From Clostridia bacterium (lineage in GTDB: Bacteria > Bacillota > DSM-521 > Neomoorellales > Neomoorellaceae), in contig JASKKH010000003.1 in assembly GCA_030154265.1 (NCBI GenBank), forward strand, positions 44,006 to 108,005: 64,000 bases of DNA. Reading direction: 5' to 3'. Below the pieces are notes generated by a model. It saw only the letters and a program-made list of their open reading frames with translations, ran no database searches and was not told the origin of the DNA. Shown one piece after another: positions 1-9,449 of this stretch (the first letter of the stretch is position 1; each line of letters starts with the position of its first letter). The translations under genes were made by a program, and so were the position numbers.

Positions 1-2
1 AT

Positions 3-1505
3 ACTGAAGGGGCTAAAGACGTCATGGTAGTTAACTATGACGGCGGTACAGGTATCCTTCCTGCGGGTTATATCTATAAGATACCCGAGAGTGAACCCAT
101 TATTGAAAAAATTGAACCCAACAGGGGCCCTCAGGTAGGTGGAACCTCAATTACCGTAACAGGTTTAGACTTTCGTGAAGGGGTAGAGCTCTATATCGGT
201 GGAGCCCTTGCCGAGGACATTAAACGGGTAGATTATGCCACTATTACAGCAGAAACCCCACCGGGCAGTGTAGGACCGGCAGATGTTACTGTCGTTAACC
301 CCGACCGCGGCACTTATACTCTTAGCAAAGGTTTTACTTACTATTTTGTTGAGACACCAACTATAAATAGCGTCGAGCCTAACGAAGGACCTGCTACCGG
401 GGGAACGGAAATTACAATCAGTGGTAGTAAGTTTAAAAGGGATACCAAAGTATATGTTGGTGATGCTCTGGCAGATAACATTGAAGTAGTAAGTGATATT
501 TTAATTAAGGCTACAACTCCACCGGGTGATGTTGGCTGGCAGGAGGTTAAAGTAGTTAATCTTGACGGGGGCTGGAGTTCCCTTGAAGAAGGTTTTAAAT
601 ATCTAAGACCTCGTGGTGTGCCTGATACACCAACAGGTTTTTATGCCAAGCTAGTTGACCCTGAAACCCTTAAACTAAAATGGAATCCTTCTGAATTTGC
701 CAACTACTATGAAATCTGGGTAAGTGGAGGACGTTACAGAGATTACCGTTTCCTTGCTCGGACCAGTGATACAATCTACTACACTGACAGCTTATTAGAA
801 GATGCAGGTCATTACTTCAAAGTCAGGGCTGTAAATGAGTTCGGATGTTCAGGTTTTTCCGATGAATACTATGCCCGTGTTGAAGAAGACGATGACGATG
901 ATTACCCAGAAAGGGACGACGTTCAAACAAAAACAACTCATGGTATAGCTGAAACTACCATTAACGATTCAAGAGTTTTATCGAGACATTATAACTTGGA
1001 TTTCTCGTCATCTGAGTACAGGAATACAAGAAAGTTTATTGTAAGAGTAGACGCTGAGGCAGTTGATTACGCCAGAGGGGGATTGACCCTACACCTTAAT
1101 GACCTGTCTCTTGGTGTACCGGTTAATGTCTTAAAGGATATATATAAGGACACCATAGGTTACAATCAAAAGGATTCCTGGGTAGAGGTAATTATAGAGG
1201 ATCTTGGACAGAAAGAAGCAGAGTCATTACTTAAATATTTACCTCGGAGTTCTGAGATTGTTTCCCATGTCTGGAGTGTAAAATTCCAGGGGCGCATTGG
1301 CAGACACACATATCCCGACAGTGTTTTACCCGTAGGGACAATGCTAAACTTTTCTAACGTTTCTGGAACTGTAACTTCACCGGTTGTGTATTGTTTTAAT
1401 GCTTTTACTCATACCTGGGAGCAGGCTGATAGTTACTATACACCGACTGCTGTAGAGGTCCGTATACCAGGAAAATATGTATTAGTTGATAGCGGAGGAA
1501 GGTAA
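3..1505 (+). CDS. IPT/TIG and fibronectin-III surface protein, 5' truncated
   Basis: The reading frame is open to the window edge (from base 3), so the gene starts upstream; the first ATG at 24 lies inside an IPT/TIG domain and is not the start. Counting from that ATG, the tail of one IPT/TIG domain is followed by two complete ones (about residues 25-108 and 112-194, each opening with P-x-I-x-x-x-x-P-N-x-G-P and a GG-T motif). A fibronectin type III-like domain covers about 200-286, an acidic linker about 287-299, and a C-terminal region of about 190 residues I do not recognise ends the protein. IPT/TIG and Fn3 repeats are extracellular beta-sandwich modules, so a cell-surface or S-layer-associated role is inferred. 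The gene ends 2 bp before the next gene, an SLH protein, and probably shares its operon. No enzyme motif is visible. Confidence 0.75.
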   Translation, partial: TEGAKDVMVVNYDGGTGILPAGYIYKIPESEPIIEKIEPNRGPQVGGTSITVTGLDFREGVELYIGGALAEDIKRVDYATITAETPPGSVGPADVTVVNPDRGTYTLSKGFTYYFVETPTINSVEPNEGPATGGTEITISGSKFKRDTKVYVGDALADNIEVVSDILIKATTPPGDVGWQEVKVVNLDGGWSSLEEGFKYLRPRGVPDTPTGFYAKLVDPETLKLKWNPSEFANYYEIWVSGGRYRDYRFLARTSDTIYYTDSLLEDAGHYFKVRAVNEFGCSGFSDEYYARVEEDDDDDYPERDDVQTKTTHGIAETTINDSRVLSRHYNLDFSSSEYRNTRKFIVRVDAEAVDYARGGLTLHLNDLSLGVPVNVLKDIYKDTIGYNQKDSWVEVIIEDLGQKEAESLLKYLPRSSEIVSHVWSVKFQGRIGRHTYPDSVLPVGTMLNFSNVSGTVTSPVVYCFNAFTHTWEQADSYYTPTAVEVRIPGKYVLVDSGGR

Positions 1506-1507
1506 TT

Positions 1508-4036
1508 ATGCCGGGGAAAAGGCAATTTATATTAAAACTATTTATAGTACCCTTTTTATTAATATTTTTACTGGCTTGTCCCCAATCGGCTATGGCGCAA
1601 CCCAATTATCCACTAACGTCGGCAGAGTCCAATGAAGATACTGCTCCGGAGATAGTAAACGGCCAGACTTTTAAGGGCTTCCCCAATATTAAACAAAAAC
1701 TGGAAGCTGTTCAGTTTACTGATACCCTGAACCACTGGTCATATAATTCGGTTTTAAATTTGGCAGCTCAGGATATAGTCCATGGCCGGGGAGAGGGAAG
1801 ATTTGTCCCGGAAGCAAATGTAACCAGGGAAGAAGCTCTGGCCCTACTGGCACGGCTTACGGCTTTAGAGGAAAATCTTCAAAATAATACCCAAATCCCC
1901 CCTCTTGGCCAGCCCAATCGCACTATAGCCATAGCAGCAGCCGGCGGTCTTTTATCACCAGAGGAATTTGCCTATACCAAGGAAGAGTGGAAAAAGCCTG
2001 CTGAGCGCCAGGAAGTGGTAACCTGGGTAGGCCGTGCTTTAGAACTTACACCGGTAAGCGGCGGGGTTTATCCTTACCTTGCCAGTTTTAACGATGGACT
2101 GCTTGTAGATGAAGAAAAGGCCCCTTGGATCGAAGCTGTACTACAAGAGGACTTGGTGGCCGGAGTAAATCCGGGTGTTTTTGCCCCGCGTCGGTCAGTA
2201 AAAAGGGGCGAAATAGCAGCTTTATTATCCAGAATAGATAAAAAATTAGGTTATCGAAGGGGTGTCCAGCAGGTAGAAGGGCAGGTTACCGAACGTTTAG
2301 AAACCCATTTGACTTATGGAGAGTTATTAGTAACCTTAAGGGTAGCTACCCTTAAAGGGCCAGTCATAAACCTCGAGGTCAAGATGACACCAAGTGGTGA
2401 ACCCATTAACGACTTTATCCTCTATAAAGACGGTAAGCTTGTTTTGGGTCAAAAATTAACTGTTGGTGATCCGGTTCAACTGACTCTTCAGGGAGGACAT
2501 GTACTTTTAGCTCAAAGCCGTGGTGACCGTCAATCACAGACAGGCATGATTCTGGCTGTTGATGATAAAGAAATACTACTCCAGGATTACCAGGGCAATA
2601 AATACCGTTATGATGTTGGCCCTATGCTGGCTAAAAAACCTTATAGTGTCTTAGCTAGAATTATCCCTGGACAGGAGGTAACTGTAAAGCTCCAGGGTGG
2701 TGTAGTTTCAGATATAACTCCTATGGAAAGACAAAGTACCCCAGCATATATACCGGACGATAATAGAGTTTTAGATGGATATCTCAGGGAGATAAGAAGC
2801 AATAAGCTATATGTAGTTACTCCTTCGGGTAAAGAAGAAGAGGTTAAAGTAAATCACCTTACCCAGATTGCCAGGGGCGGTCAAAATTTAGATGTCATGG
2901 ATTTAAAAGTAGGGGATAAGGTGAAGGTTACCTTAAACAGTTATGCTGAGGCTAAAGAGATAAAAGTAGGTAACAGTTATTCCCGGATTGACAACATATT
3001 AAAAGGAAAACTTGACCGTTTTAACTACCAGGACGGCAGGGTTGTTCTCCGAGGAGCTAAGGAATTCTTTTATGGTGAATGGCTGCCTGCAGAACCCCTA
3101 AAGACTTTAAACTTAAACAGAAAAGCCACTACCGAAATTGGTGATCAATACCAAACGGGTTACAGTCAAAGAGAACCAGAAGTAATCGTAGCTGCAGTTA
3201 AAGACTCCCGTGGCGAAACCGGTATTGAAGCAGCTAAGATAAACAAAGAAACAAGGATTTATGAGGGTTTCTTGGAAGATATCTCCTTAGGTGCCGGAGA
3301 AATATTACTGGAAGGTGAGAGTAATGTATTTACTTTTAACCCTCAAAGCCTATTTGTAAAGAATAATCAAGTTGTTAATCCAGCCGACCTTGAACAAGGA
3401 GATTATCTCTTCATAGAAGTTACACCTGCTGAAGATAGTCATCAAATCCAGATGGCCGTAACTGAAGATCTATTACCACGTTCCTGGCAGTTATACCGCG
3501 GTGAAATAGAAACGGTAGGAAAAGAAGAATTTGAACTCGACGATGTTGAGGAAATGGGAAGTACCAAAGGTGAACAGTACGACTGGGAAGAAGCTGACGA
3601 CGATGACATGGAGTTTGACCTGGCCTGGGAATCGGTCATCATAGGTGAAGATGGCCCGTTAACCAGAGACCAGTTCGCTTACAGCCGTTTTACTGAGGAC
3701 TTTGAGGGCTACGAAGCCTATGTCCTGGCAAGGGATGAGGAAGCCAAAGGTATATTAGTACTACCGGAAAGTGCAACAGATGCTAACATGTTAAGTGTTG
3801 GCCGTATTCAGGAAATAGACTTAACTTCTGGTGAGATCACAGTCAATCCATTAAGAGACTGGAGTCCAGGTTATCGTAACTGGCAGAGTAGCAGTTTCCC
3901 CATGACTTTAGATGTCAATGCAGCTCTAGTTATGAAAGAGAGAGAGGTTGCTTCTTTTAGTGACCTTAAAGTTAATGATAATGTCTATATTGTCCATGAC
4001 CGAAAAAAGGGTCTGGTCTTAGTTGCCAATGATTGA
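1508..4036 (+). CDS. SLH-domain cell-surface protein (842 aa)
   Basis: The N-terminus is a signal peptide: basic residues, a hydrophobic core, then AMA-Q near residue 31. LLAC inside the core resembles a lipobox, so a lipoprotein cannot be excluded. At least two and probably three S-layer homology (SLH) repeats follow in about residues 68-245, the first with the pattern F-x-D-x-x-x-H-W...F-x-P-x-x-x-x-T-R-E-E. SLH domains bind secondary cell-wall polymer. The remaining roughly 600 residues are beta-rich in appearance, with repeated stretches alternating short strands and K/D-x-G turns, and contain a very acidic stretch near residues 695-705. A GGAGGAAGG ribosome site lies just before the ATG. 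The next gene overlaps or abuts its stop. No catalytic domain is recognised; a structural envelope role is inferred. Confidence 0.8.
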   Translation: MPGKRQFILKLFIVPFLLIFLLACPQSAMAQPNYPLTSAESNEDTAPEIVNGQTFKGFPNIKQKLEAVQFTDTLNHWSYNSVLNLAAQDIVHGRGEGRFVPEANVTREEALALLARLTALEENLQNNTQIPPLGQPNRTIAIAAAGGLLSPEEFAYTKEEWKKPAERQEVVTWVGRALELTPVSGGVYPYLASFNDGLLVDEEKAPWIEAVLQEDLVAGVNPGVFAPRRSVKRGEIAALLSRIDKKLGYRRGVQQVEGQVTERLETHLTYGELLVTLRVATLKGPVINLEVKMTPSGEPINDFILYKDGKLVLGQKLTVGDPVQLTLQGGHVLLAQSRGDRQSQTGMILAVDDKEILLQDYQGNKYRYDVGPMLAKKPYSVLARIIPGQEVTVKLQGGVVSDITPMERQSTPAYIPDDNRVLDGYLREIRSNKLYVVTPSGKEEEVKVNHLTQIARGGQNLDVMDLKVGDKVKVTLNSYAEAKEIKVGNSYSRIDNILKGKLDRFNYQDGRVVLRGAKEFFYGEWLPAEPLKTLNLNRKATTEIGDQYQTGYSQREPEVIVAAVKDSRGETGIEAAKINKETRIYEGFLEDISLGAGEILLEGESNVFTFNPQSLFVKNNQVVNPADLEQGDYLFIEVTPAEDSHQIQMAVTEDLLPRSWQLYRGEIETVGKEEFELDDVEEMGSTKGEQYDWEEADDDDMEFDLAWESVIIGEDGPLTRDQFAYSRFTEDFEGYEAYVLARDEEAKGILVLPESATDANMLSVGRIQEIDLTSGEITVNPLRDWSPGYRNWQSSSFPMTLDVNAALVMKEREVASFSDLKVNDNVYIVHDRKKGLVLVAND

Positions 4037-4047
4037 GGGTGAAGGTA

Positions 4048-5601
4048 TTGCAAAAGTTTAAGTTAGAAAGGTTAGAGTCAGGTTTTGTCTGTTTCGTACT
4101 CTTTATTATCTTCCTTTTAACGTTCTCCTTACCGGCATTTGCTGAGGATTTTTACCGTTATCAGGGGGGTATTAAAGGGGAAGAAGAATATGCTGAGATG
4201 CTCTACATTACCGGTGAACCCATTCTTTTAAAAGGGACGGTACGGGAATCAACCGGCAGGTCTAGAGACGGTAACATCATGACCAACATCAGTTACAACC
4301 TGGAAAACAAGGAAAAAGAGATCAGGCTTACCCGAAGTTTAAGCTATGTAACTACTAAAGAAGAAAGAGATAAGCAAGAAGTAAACACAACTGAGCTTGA
4401 AAGGTTTAGAGAGTCAATAAGGATAGGTAGAGACCGCTATAACTTAGAAGAGTTTCAATTTTCACGTTCAGAAATCTTAGACAACCAACCTGCTGTTACT
4501 TATAAAAGTGGTAACTGGTCGGCTCGTAAGGTTTATAGTGTGAATAGAGACATGGCTACCGTGACAGTTGAAACCTGGGGCAACAATGTCGGCTATGATC
4601 ATGCCTGGGGAAGTCAGGATACCGCCCATGAAGAAGGTGTCGTCTATTTTGATGGTAAAGTAGAGCTAGATAGGGATACCTCTGTTAACACCGAGTGGAG
4701 TGCTAGCTTCAGTCAGGACCTTTCCTATAACCGCTCTCGTTATTTAGAGTACCAGGAAAACGAACCGACGGCTATCAGTTTCTCAGGCGGCTATGTTGAT
4801 AATACCTATACCACTGAATCAATCAGCTATGAAGGTAATTTCCCTGACCTGGATAACGGCGTACTTGCCAGCAGCCGCTGGAGAAAGTTGGATGGCAGTC
4901 ACCAAATAAGGAGTATCCCTTCTAAAAAGAGGTTACAGGTTGCTAACCTTATAGACGTCCGTGGTCATTGGGCCGAAGAAGACATCCGTAAGCTCTACGG
5001 CCTTGGAGCCTTTGAAAAAAGGGGAAACTACTTTCACCCAACAGCTTACTTTTTCCGCGGCCAGTTAGCCAAGGCATTAGTATCGGTACTGGATTTAAAA
5101 TTACCCGAACCACCTCAAGAACAACAAAGAATGACTCTATATGCTAACTACTTTGGGAATAACCAAAAGCAACAAGAACAAGAAGAGGAACCTCTTTTTG
5201 CTGATGTGTCAGTAGACGATCCGAATTATAAATATTATAAAGCCGTATATGAAGCAGGGGTCATGACCGGGACCGGCCCAGGTGTCTTTGGTGCTACCAA
5301 AACCGTAACCAAAGTTCAGGCTATAACCATACTTATACGAGCCTTGGGCTTAGAAGGCTTGGCGCCGGCAGGTTACATCTATACAACATTTGAAGATGAC
5401 TGGCAAATACCCGACTGGGCTAGAGCCTCGGTTTATGTAGCCGAAAAAATAGGCCTCATCAAAGGTGACGAATATGGCTGCTTAAGGCCAAATGATATCC
5501 TGACCAGAGCCGAAGCAGCTTCCTTGTTAAATAACTTCATCAGATTTTTACGAGAAGAGATGACTGTTGATTACCGTGAAAGGATATTAAATTATAACTA
5601 A
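4048..5601 (+). CDS. SLH-domain cell-surface protein (C-terminal SLH)
   Basis: This exported protein has a hydrophobic signal segment ending PAFA-E. A long beta-rich middle follows, then three SLH repeats in the C-terminal 200 residues (D-V-R-G-H-W-A-E-E-D, then F-A-D-V-S-V-D-D, then W-A-R-A-S-V-Y-V-A). The open frame reaches a TTG at 4033 that overlaps the previous stop, but GAGGGTGAAGG at 4035-4045 would serve a TTG at 4048, which I chose. SLH repeats sit at the opposite end from the upstream gene, so the two may expose different domains from the wall. It closes a three-gene surface cluster upstream of flagellin. A Q/E-rich linker splits the first and second SLH repeats. The middle domain is unassigned. 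Confidence 0.78.
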   Translation: MQKFKLERLESGFVCFVLFIIFLLTFSLPAFAEDFYRYQGGIKGEEEYAEMLYITGEPILLKGTVRESTGRSRDGNIMTNISYNLENKEKEIRLTRSLSYVTTKEERDKQEVNTTELERFRESIRIGRDRYNLEEFQFSRSEILDNQPAVTYKSGNWSARKVYSVNRDMATVTVETWGNNVGYDHAWGSQDTAHEEGVVYFDGKVELDRDTSVNTEWSASFSQDLSYNRSRYLEYQENEPTAISFSGGYVDNTYTTESISYEGNFPDLDNGVLASSRWRKLDGSHQIRSIPSKKRLQVANLIDVRGHWAEEDIRKLYGLGAFEKRGNYFHPTAYFFRGQLAKALVSVLDLKLPEPPQEQQRMTLYANYFGNNQKQQEQEEEPLFADVSVDDPNYKYYKAVYEAGVMTGTGPGVFGATKTVTKVQAITILIRALGLEGLAPAGYIYTTFEDDWQIPDWARASVYVAEKIGLIKGDEYGCLRPNDILTRAEAASLLNNFIRFLREEMTVDYRERILNYN

Positions 5602-5657
5602 AAAATAAAGGTGAAATATACTACTCTTGAAATTAAGAAAATTTTTTAAAAGCCCCT

Positions 5658-5683
5658 TAAGTTTTAAAATAGATAACCGATAT
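5658..5683 (+). promoter_or_regulatory. Sigma-28 (SigD)-like promoter of flagellin
   Basis: TAAG at 5658-5661 is separated by 14 bases from ACCGATAT at 5676-5683. The family consensus is TAAA, about 15 bases, GCCGATAA/T. The site lies 69 bases before the flagellin start. The same -10 sequence recurs at 6821, and sigD itself is encoded at 42373. Assignment is by motif only. Confidence 0.6.
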
Positions 5684-5751
5684 ATGGTAATGGCAGGTGG
5701 AACAAATCAGAAGCTTGTTTTACAGAAGATTTAAAAGGGGGTAAAGTTAAA

Positions 5752-6726
5752 TTGATTATTAATCACAACATCTCAGCACTAAATACCTATCGGCAGTTGA
5801 CCTACGTCAACAGCATGTCTAGCAAATCACTAGAAAAATTATCGTCAGGTTACCGTATTAATCGCGCAGGAGACGATGCAGCGGGTCTGGCAATTTCTGA
5901 GAAAATGCGTGGTCAGATTCGTGGTTTGGATCAGGCCGTGCGCAATGCTCAAGACGGCATTTCGTTAATCCAGACGGCAGAAGGCGCTCTGAACGAGACC
6001 CACAGTATTCTCCAGAGAATGCGGGAGCTGGCAACCCAGGCTGCAAATGACACCAACACATTAGAAGATCGTATACAAATTCAAAAAGAAATCAACCAGC
6101 TCACCGAAGAAATTGATCGCATTGGTATAACAACAGAGTTTAACACGCAAAGGCTTCTTGACGGCTCTTACAGTGGTAGTCTCCAGATTGGTGCTAACGA
6201 GGGGCAGGAAATTGGCCTCGCGATTGGAGACATGCGGGCAATCAAAATTTCTGGTGGGACTTTTGTTGCAGATGGATTACAAGTCGCTAATAGTGGCGCT
6301 AAATGGATGGCTGTGGACAGTAATGGTAGTTTGCAAAGCGGTGTTGGTTCGGGAAGCGGCTTAAATGTTGTTAAACTTCATTACGTAGCAGCAGATGGTA
6401 GTATTACCGAAAAGAAAGGTGCTGCTATAAGCGTATTGACACAGAGTGGTGCAAGTGCGGCCATTACGACTTTTAATAACGCTATCGAAAAGGTTTCTAC
6501 TGAGCGTTCCAAGCTTGGCGCTGTCCAAAACCGTTTGGAACACACCATAAATAACTTAAGTGTTGCTTCAGAAAATCTTACGGCAGCTGAGTCCCGCATT
6601 CGTGACGTGGATATGGCCAAAGAAATGATGGCGTTTGCTAAGAATAACATCATTAGCCAAGCAGCAACTGCCATGCTTGCCCAGGCAAACCAGCAACCGC
6701 AGCAAGTTCTTTCATTACTCAGATAA
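5752..6726 (+). CDS. hag: Flagellin
   Basis: Flagellin is the filament subunit, exported by the flagellar type III system and polymerised under the FliD cap. The 324-residue protein has the classical N-terminal D0/D1 (MIINHNISALNTYRQL, then SSGYRINRAGDDAAGLAIS) and C-terminal D1/D0 (NNIISQAATAMLAQANQ, ending SLLR), with a short variable middle of about residues 150-240. The start is TTG at 5752 after AAAAGGGGGTAAAG. It is a single-gene unit between a sigma-28-like promoter and a strong terminator. The variable centre is rich in Ser/Gly and is the likely glycosylation target of the adjacent Maf enzyme (inference). fliS, its chaperone, is at 20335. Only one flagellin gene occurs in the window. 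Confidence 0.97.
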   Translation: MIINHNISALNTYRQLTYVNSMSSKSLEKLSSGYRINRAGDDAAGLAISEKMRGQIRGLDQAVRNAQDGISLIQTAEGALNETHSILQRMRELATQAANDTNTLEDRIQIQKEINQLTEEIDRIGITTEFNTQRLLDGSYSGSLQIGANEGQEIGLAIGDMRAIKISGGTFVADGLQVANSGAKWMAVDSNGSLQSGVGSGSGLNVVKLHYVAADGSITEKKGAAISVLTQSGASAAITTFNNAIEKVSTERSKLGAVQNRLEHTINNLSVASENLTAAESRIRDVDMAKEMMAFAKNNIISQAATAMLAQANQQPQQVLSLLR

Positions 6727-6741
6727 AAATACTAAAGTTTC

Positions 6742-6773
6742 GGAGACATTAGCGCAGCTAATGTCTCCTTTTT
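6742..6773 (+). terminator. Rho-independent terminator after flagellin
   Basis: A perfect 12-bp stem (GGAGACATTAGC, loop GCA, GCTAATGTCTCC) is followed by TTTTT. It lies 15 bases after the flagellin stop and isolates flagellin from the glycosylation genes. Confidence 0.93.
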
Positions 6774-6800
6774 GTAGGTAAAGATTTTTAAGGTTTACTA

Positions 6801-6828
6801 TAAAGGTTTTCATAATAATTACCGATAT
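6801..6828 (+). promoter_or_regulatory. Sigma-28-like promoter of the glycosylation island
   Basis: TAAA at 6801-6804, 16 bases, then ACCGATAT at 6821-6828. It closely matches the sigma-28 consensus and the flagellin promoter, and lies about 78 bases before the first island gene, so at least the first genes of the island are probably co-expressed with flagellin. Confidence 0.6.
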
Positions 6829-6905
6829 GAAATGATAAAGGTAAATAAGAAAATCTTTATTTTGAGATAGGTAGCGATAGAGATTTTATTGGGGAGGTGG
6901 AAAGA

Positions 6906-7502
6906 GTGCAATTGATACTTGATGGGGAATTGGTTATGAACCAGGAAATTAATGTGGGGAGAATTATTCAAGCTATAGAAGATTATTTACGCCAATCTTT
7001 AAATAAAGGTAGAGTTTTATTCAGTTGTCGCATTAATGATATGGAAGTTGAAGATCCGATTGAAACTCTACTTATAAATGATAAGGAAAATAATATTAAA
7101 ACAGTAGAAATAGTAACAAAGGATAAAATTACTTTGATATATGAGACAGTTGAGACAGCTATACAATATAATGTTAAATTAGTTTCTGCAATCAAAAATA
7201 TAGCTACTGATATTAATACCGGTAAAGATTTTGATCAGAAAATTATGTTACAGATTATAGAAGGTCTGGAGTGGCTTTTATCAGTTTGTATTAGGTTGGA
7301 AAATCAAAAAAATCTACTAACTTTTAATAATGTGGAATCATTTGTCGATATAGTTGAGGATATAAAGAAAGCATTGAATAGTCTTGTTGAGGCTATGGAA
7401 ATTGGAGATATGGTTACTTTGTCGGATATTTTTGAGTATGAATTACTTGAAAAGTTGGAACGAATAGGCGAAATATTACAATCTTATCATGCTCAAATAT
7501 AA
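6906..7502 (+). CDS. Unknown helical protein next to Maf glycosyltransferase
   Basis: I do not recognise this family. The frame opens at GTG 6897, but GGGGAGGTGG at 6891-6900 overlaps that codon and would serve GTG 6906, giving 198 residues. The N-terminal 80 residues look mixed alpha/beta (a strand-rich start QLILDGELV and a repeat of short charged strands). The rest looks like a helical bundle with regular Leu/Ile spacing and acidic character. There is no signal peptide, membrane segment or cysteine motif. It is the first gene after a sigma-28-like promoter and is followed 13 bases later by the Maf gene, so a role in flagellin glycosylation (chaperone or adaptor for Maf) is plausible but is only inferred from position. 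Confidence 0.6.
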   Translation: MQLILDGELVMNQEINVGRIIQAIEDYLRQSLNKGRVLFSCRINDMEVEDPIETLLINDKENNIKTVEIVTKDKITLIYETVETAIQYNVKLVSAIKNIATDINTGKDFDQKIMLQIIEGLEWLLSVCIRLENQKNLLTFNNVESFVDIVEDIKKALNSLVEAMEIGDMVTLSDIFEYELLEKLERIGEILQSYHAQI

Positions 7503-7515
7503 AGAGGTTTGTAAT

Positions 7516-9405
7516 ATGAATTTGATTGATAACATTAATGTTTTGAAAAGACTCAATCCTAATTTGTGGAAAAAATTGAGAGAAGTTAGTGAAAAATTAG
7601 AACAGGATCAAAGATTTAAAATTATAGAGGCAAAAAGTGGAGTCCCTACCTTAGAAGTTGAATATCAGGGGAAACATTTGCCTCTTCATAGCAGGTACAA
7701 CCCTGAAAAAGAAGCTGAAAAATTTATAAACCAGTTTGACCAAACTGAAGTTACAAAATATAAACATGTTTTCTTTTATGGCGTAGGCATGGGTTACCAT
7801 ATTACAGCTTTTATGAATAAGTATCCCAATATTAATTTTTCACTTTATGAACCTAACCCAACTGTATTTTATAAGTTTTTATCTTATAGATCATTAAAAG
7901 ATTTTCCAATAAAAAATTTAAAACATATATTTGTTGAACAGGAACCTAATGACGTACAAAAATTTGCAAGCGAATTCTTAGATACAATTAATGAGGAAAT
8001 ATTATTCGTAATTTTACCAAGTTATGAACGGGTGTTTAAAGAGGATTATAAAAGGTTCGTTAAAGATTTCCTTCAAACTTTGAAAGACAAAAGAAGTTCA
8101 CTTCATACTAATTTGGGATATCAAAAACGTTGGATAATAAATAGTTTAATTAATTTTCCTGAAGTGCTAAAAACACCAAACATCTTGCATGATATTGATA
8201 AAGAAAATTTTATGAATAAACCTGCTTTGTTAGTCGCAGCGGGGCCTTCTCTCGATGATGAGATTGAAAATATACGCTATATTAAAGGAAATAATCTAGC
8301 ATATATTTTTTCAATAGGTTCTGCTATCAATGCCTTAATTGAACATAATATTTACCCTAATGCTATATGCTCATATGACCCGTCAGAGAGAAATCAAGTA
8401 GTCTTTACTAAAATGATTGATAAAAATATTACCTCAATACCTCTTATATTTGGCAGTAGTATAGGTTTTGAAAGTTTACAGAAGTACCCGGGTAAAGATA
8501 AATTTCATATGATTACAAGCCAAGATACTGTTTCAAATTATTTCTTAAAAAGAAAAGACAATAATAAGATAAAAGTAGTCTTGGATGCACCTTCAATAGC
8601 TGTTTTGACTCTGGATGTTTTATATAAATTAGGCTGTAATCCTATCATCCTAGTTGGTCAAAATTTAGGTTATAGGAAAGATAAATTTTATGCTAAAGGT
8701 ATATCTTATAAACACCAATCAACAGAAATTACAGAGGAACAAAAAAGAAATTTAATCGAAGTTGAAGATGTCTATGGTGGAAGGATTTATTCTGATGAAT
8801 CATTTTTAAGAATGAAAAAACAAATGGAGTATTATATTGAGTTTTACAATAACGTTGAAATTATCAACACTACAAAAGGTGGAGCAAAGATAGAAGGCAC
8901 CTCTTTTATGGAATTAGCAAATGTTATAAAAAATAAACTAAAACACAAGGTTAATTTTGATTGCTTTAATATTATTACTGAAAACACTTATGATATAAAG
9001 TATGTTCAAGGAAAAATTGAGGAAATGGAAAAGCAACTTAAAGCAATAATAAAAATTATTAATGATTTAACCCGTTGTTTACAAAAAATCTATAAACTGG
9101 CAGAAGAAAATAAATTTCAAAAGTTAGAGGATATTTTTAAGAAACTTGATAAATTATTTTCAAAGATGAATAAGAATGATTTTTACAAAGTCTTTTTACA
9201 ACCAATGAATCGGGTTCAATATGAAATTCTAAAAAAGAATGTTTCGACTGTACGATTTGAAAAAGATATGGCTTGGAAGGCGCGAAAAGTTGTTCAAGAG
9301 TTTGGTAAATTTATCCAAGTGTGTCAAAAAGATATTCAATTTGTTAATCCTATTTTCAAAAGGGTATCAGTACAGGTTTTAGATTACATAAATGAGTCCC
9401 TTTAG
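7516..9405 (+). CDS. maf: Maf-type flagellin glycosyltransferase (MptE-like)
   Basis: Motility accessory factor (Maf) proteins transfer nonulosonic acids such as pseudaminic or legionaminic acid from CMP-sugars to Ser/Thr of flagellin. The family signature is visible mid-protein: a run of hydrophobic residues then A-A-G-P-S-L-D-D-E, followed by S-I-G-S-A-I-N-A-L and D-P-S-E-R-N. Together these form the MptE-like Rossmann fold (DUF115). A second G-x-G motif (FFYGVGMGYHI) lies near residue 90. The start is ATG 7516 after AAAGAGG; an upstream in-frame ATG at 7489 lies inside the previous gene and lacks a site. The C-terminal 170 residues are lysine-rich and helical. The placement directly before a CMP-legionaminic acid pathway fits the assignment well. 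Confidence 0.87.
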   Translation: MNLIDNINVLKRLNPNLWKKLREVSEKLEQDQRFKIIEAKSGVPTLEVEYQGKHLPLHSRYNPEKEAEKFINQFDQTEVTKYKHVFFYGVGMGYHITAFMNKYPNINFSLYEPNPTVFYKFLSYRSLKDFPIKNLKHIFVEQEPNDVQKFASEFLDTINEEILFVILPSYERVFKEDYKRFVKDFLQTLKDKRSSLHTNLGYQKRWIINSLINFPEVLKTPNILHDIDKENFMNKPALLVAAGPSLDDEIENIRYIKGNNLAYIFSIGSAINALIEHNIYPNAICSYDPSERNQVVFTKMIDKNITSIPLIFGSSIGFESLQKYPGKDKFHMITSQDTVSNYFLKRKDNNKIKVVLDAPSIAVLTLDVLYKLGCNPIILVGQNLGYRKDKFYAKGISYKHQSTEITEEQKRNLIEVEDVYGGRIYSDESFLRMKKQMEYYIEFYNNVEIINTTKGGAKIEGTSFMELANVIKNKLKHKVNFDCFNIITENTYDIKYVQGKIEEMEKQLKAIIKIINDLTRCLQKIYKLAEENKFQKLEDIFKKLDKLFSKMNKNDFYKVFLQPMNRVQYEILKKNVSTVRFEKDMAWKARKVVQEFGKFIQVCQKDIQFVNPIFKRVSVQVLDYINESL

Positions 9406-9449
9406 GTTAGAGTTAATTAGCAATAGTTTGGAATAATGGGGGAATAACC

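Noticed and set aside
1508..1600. Lipobox (LLAC) in the SLH protein
   Set aside because: The hydrophobic core and downstream AMA-Q make a type I signal peptide more likely; noted only as an alternative.
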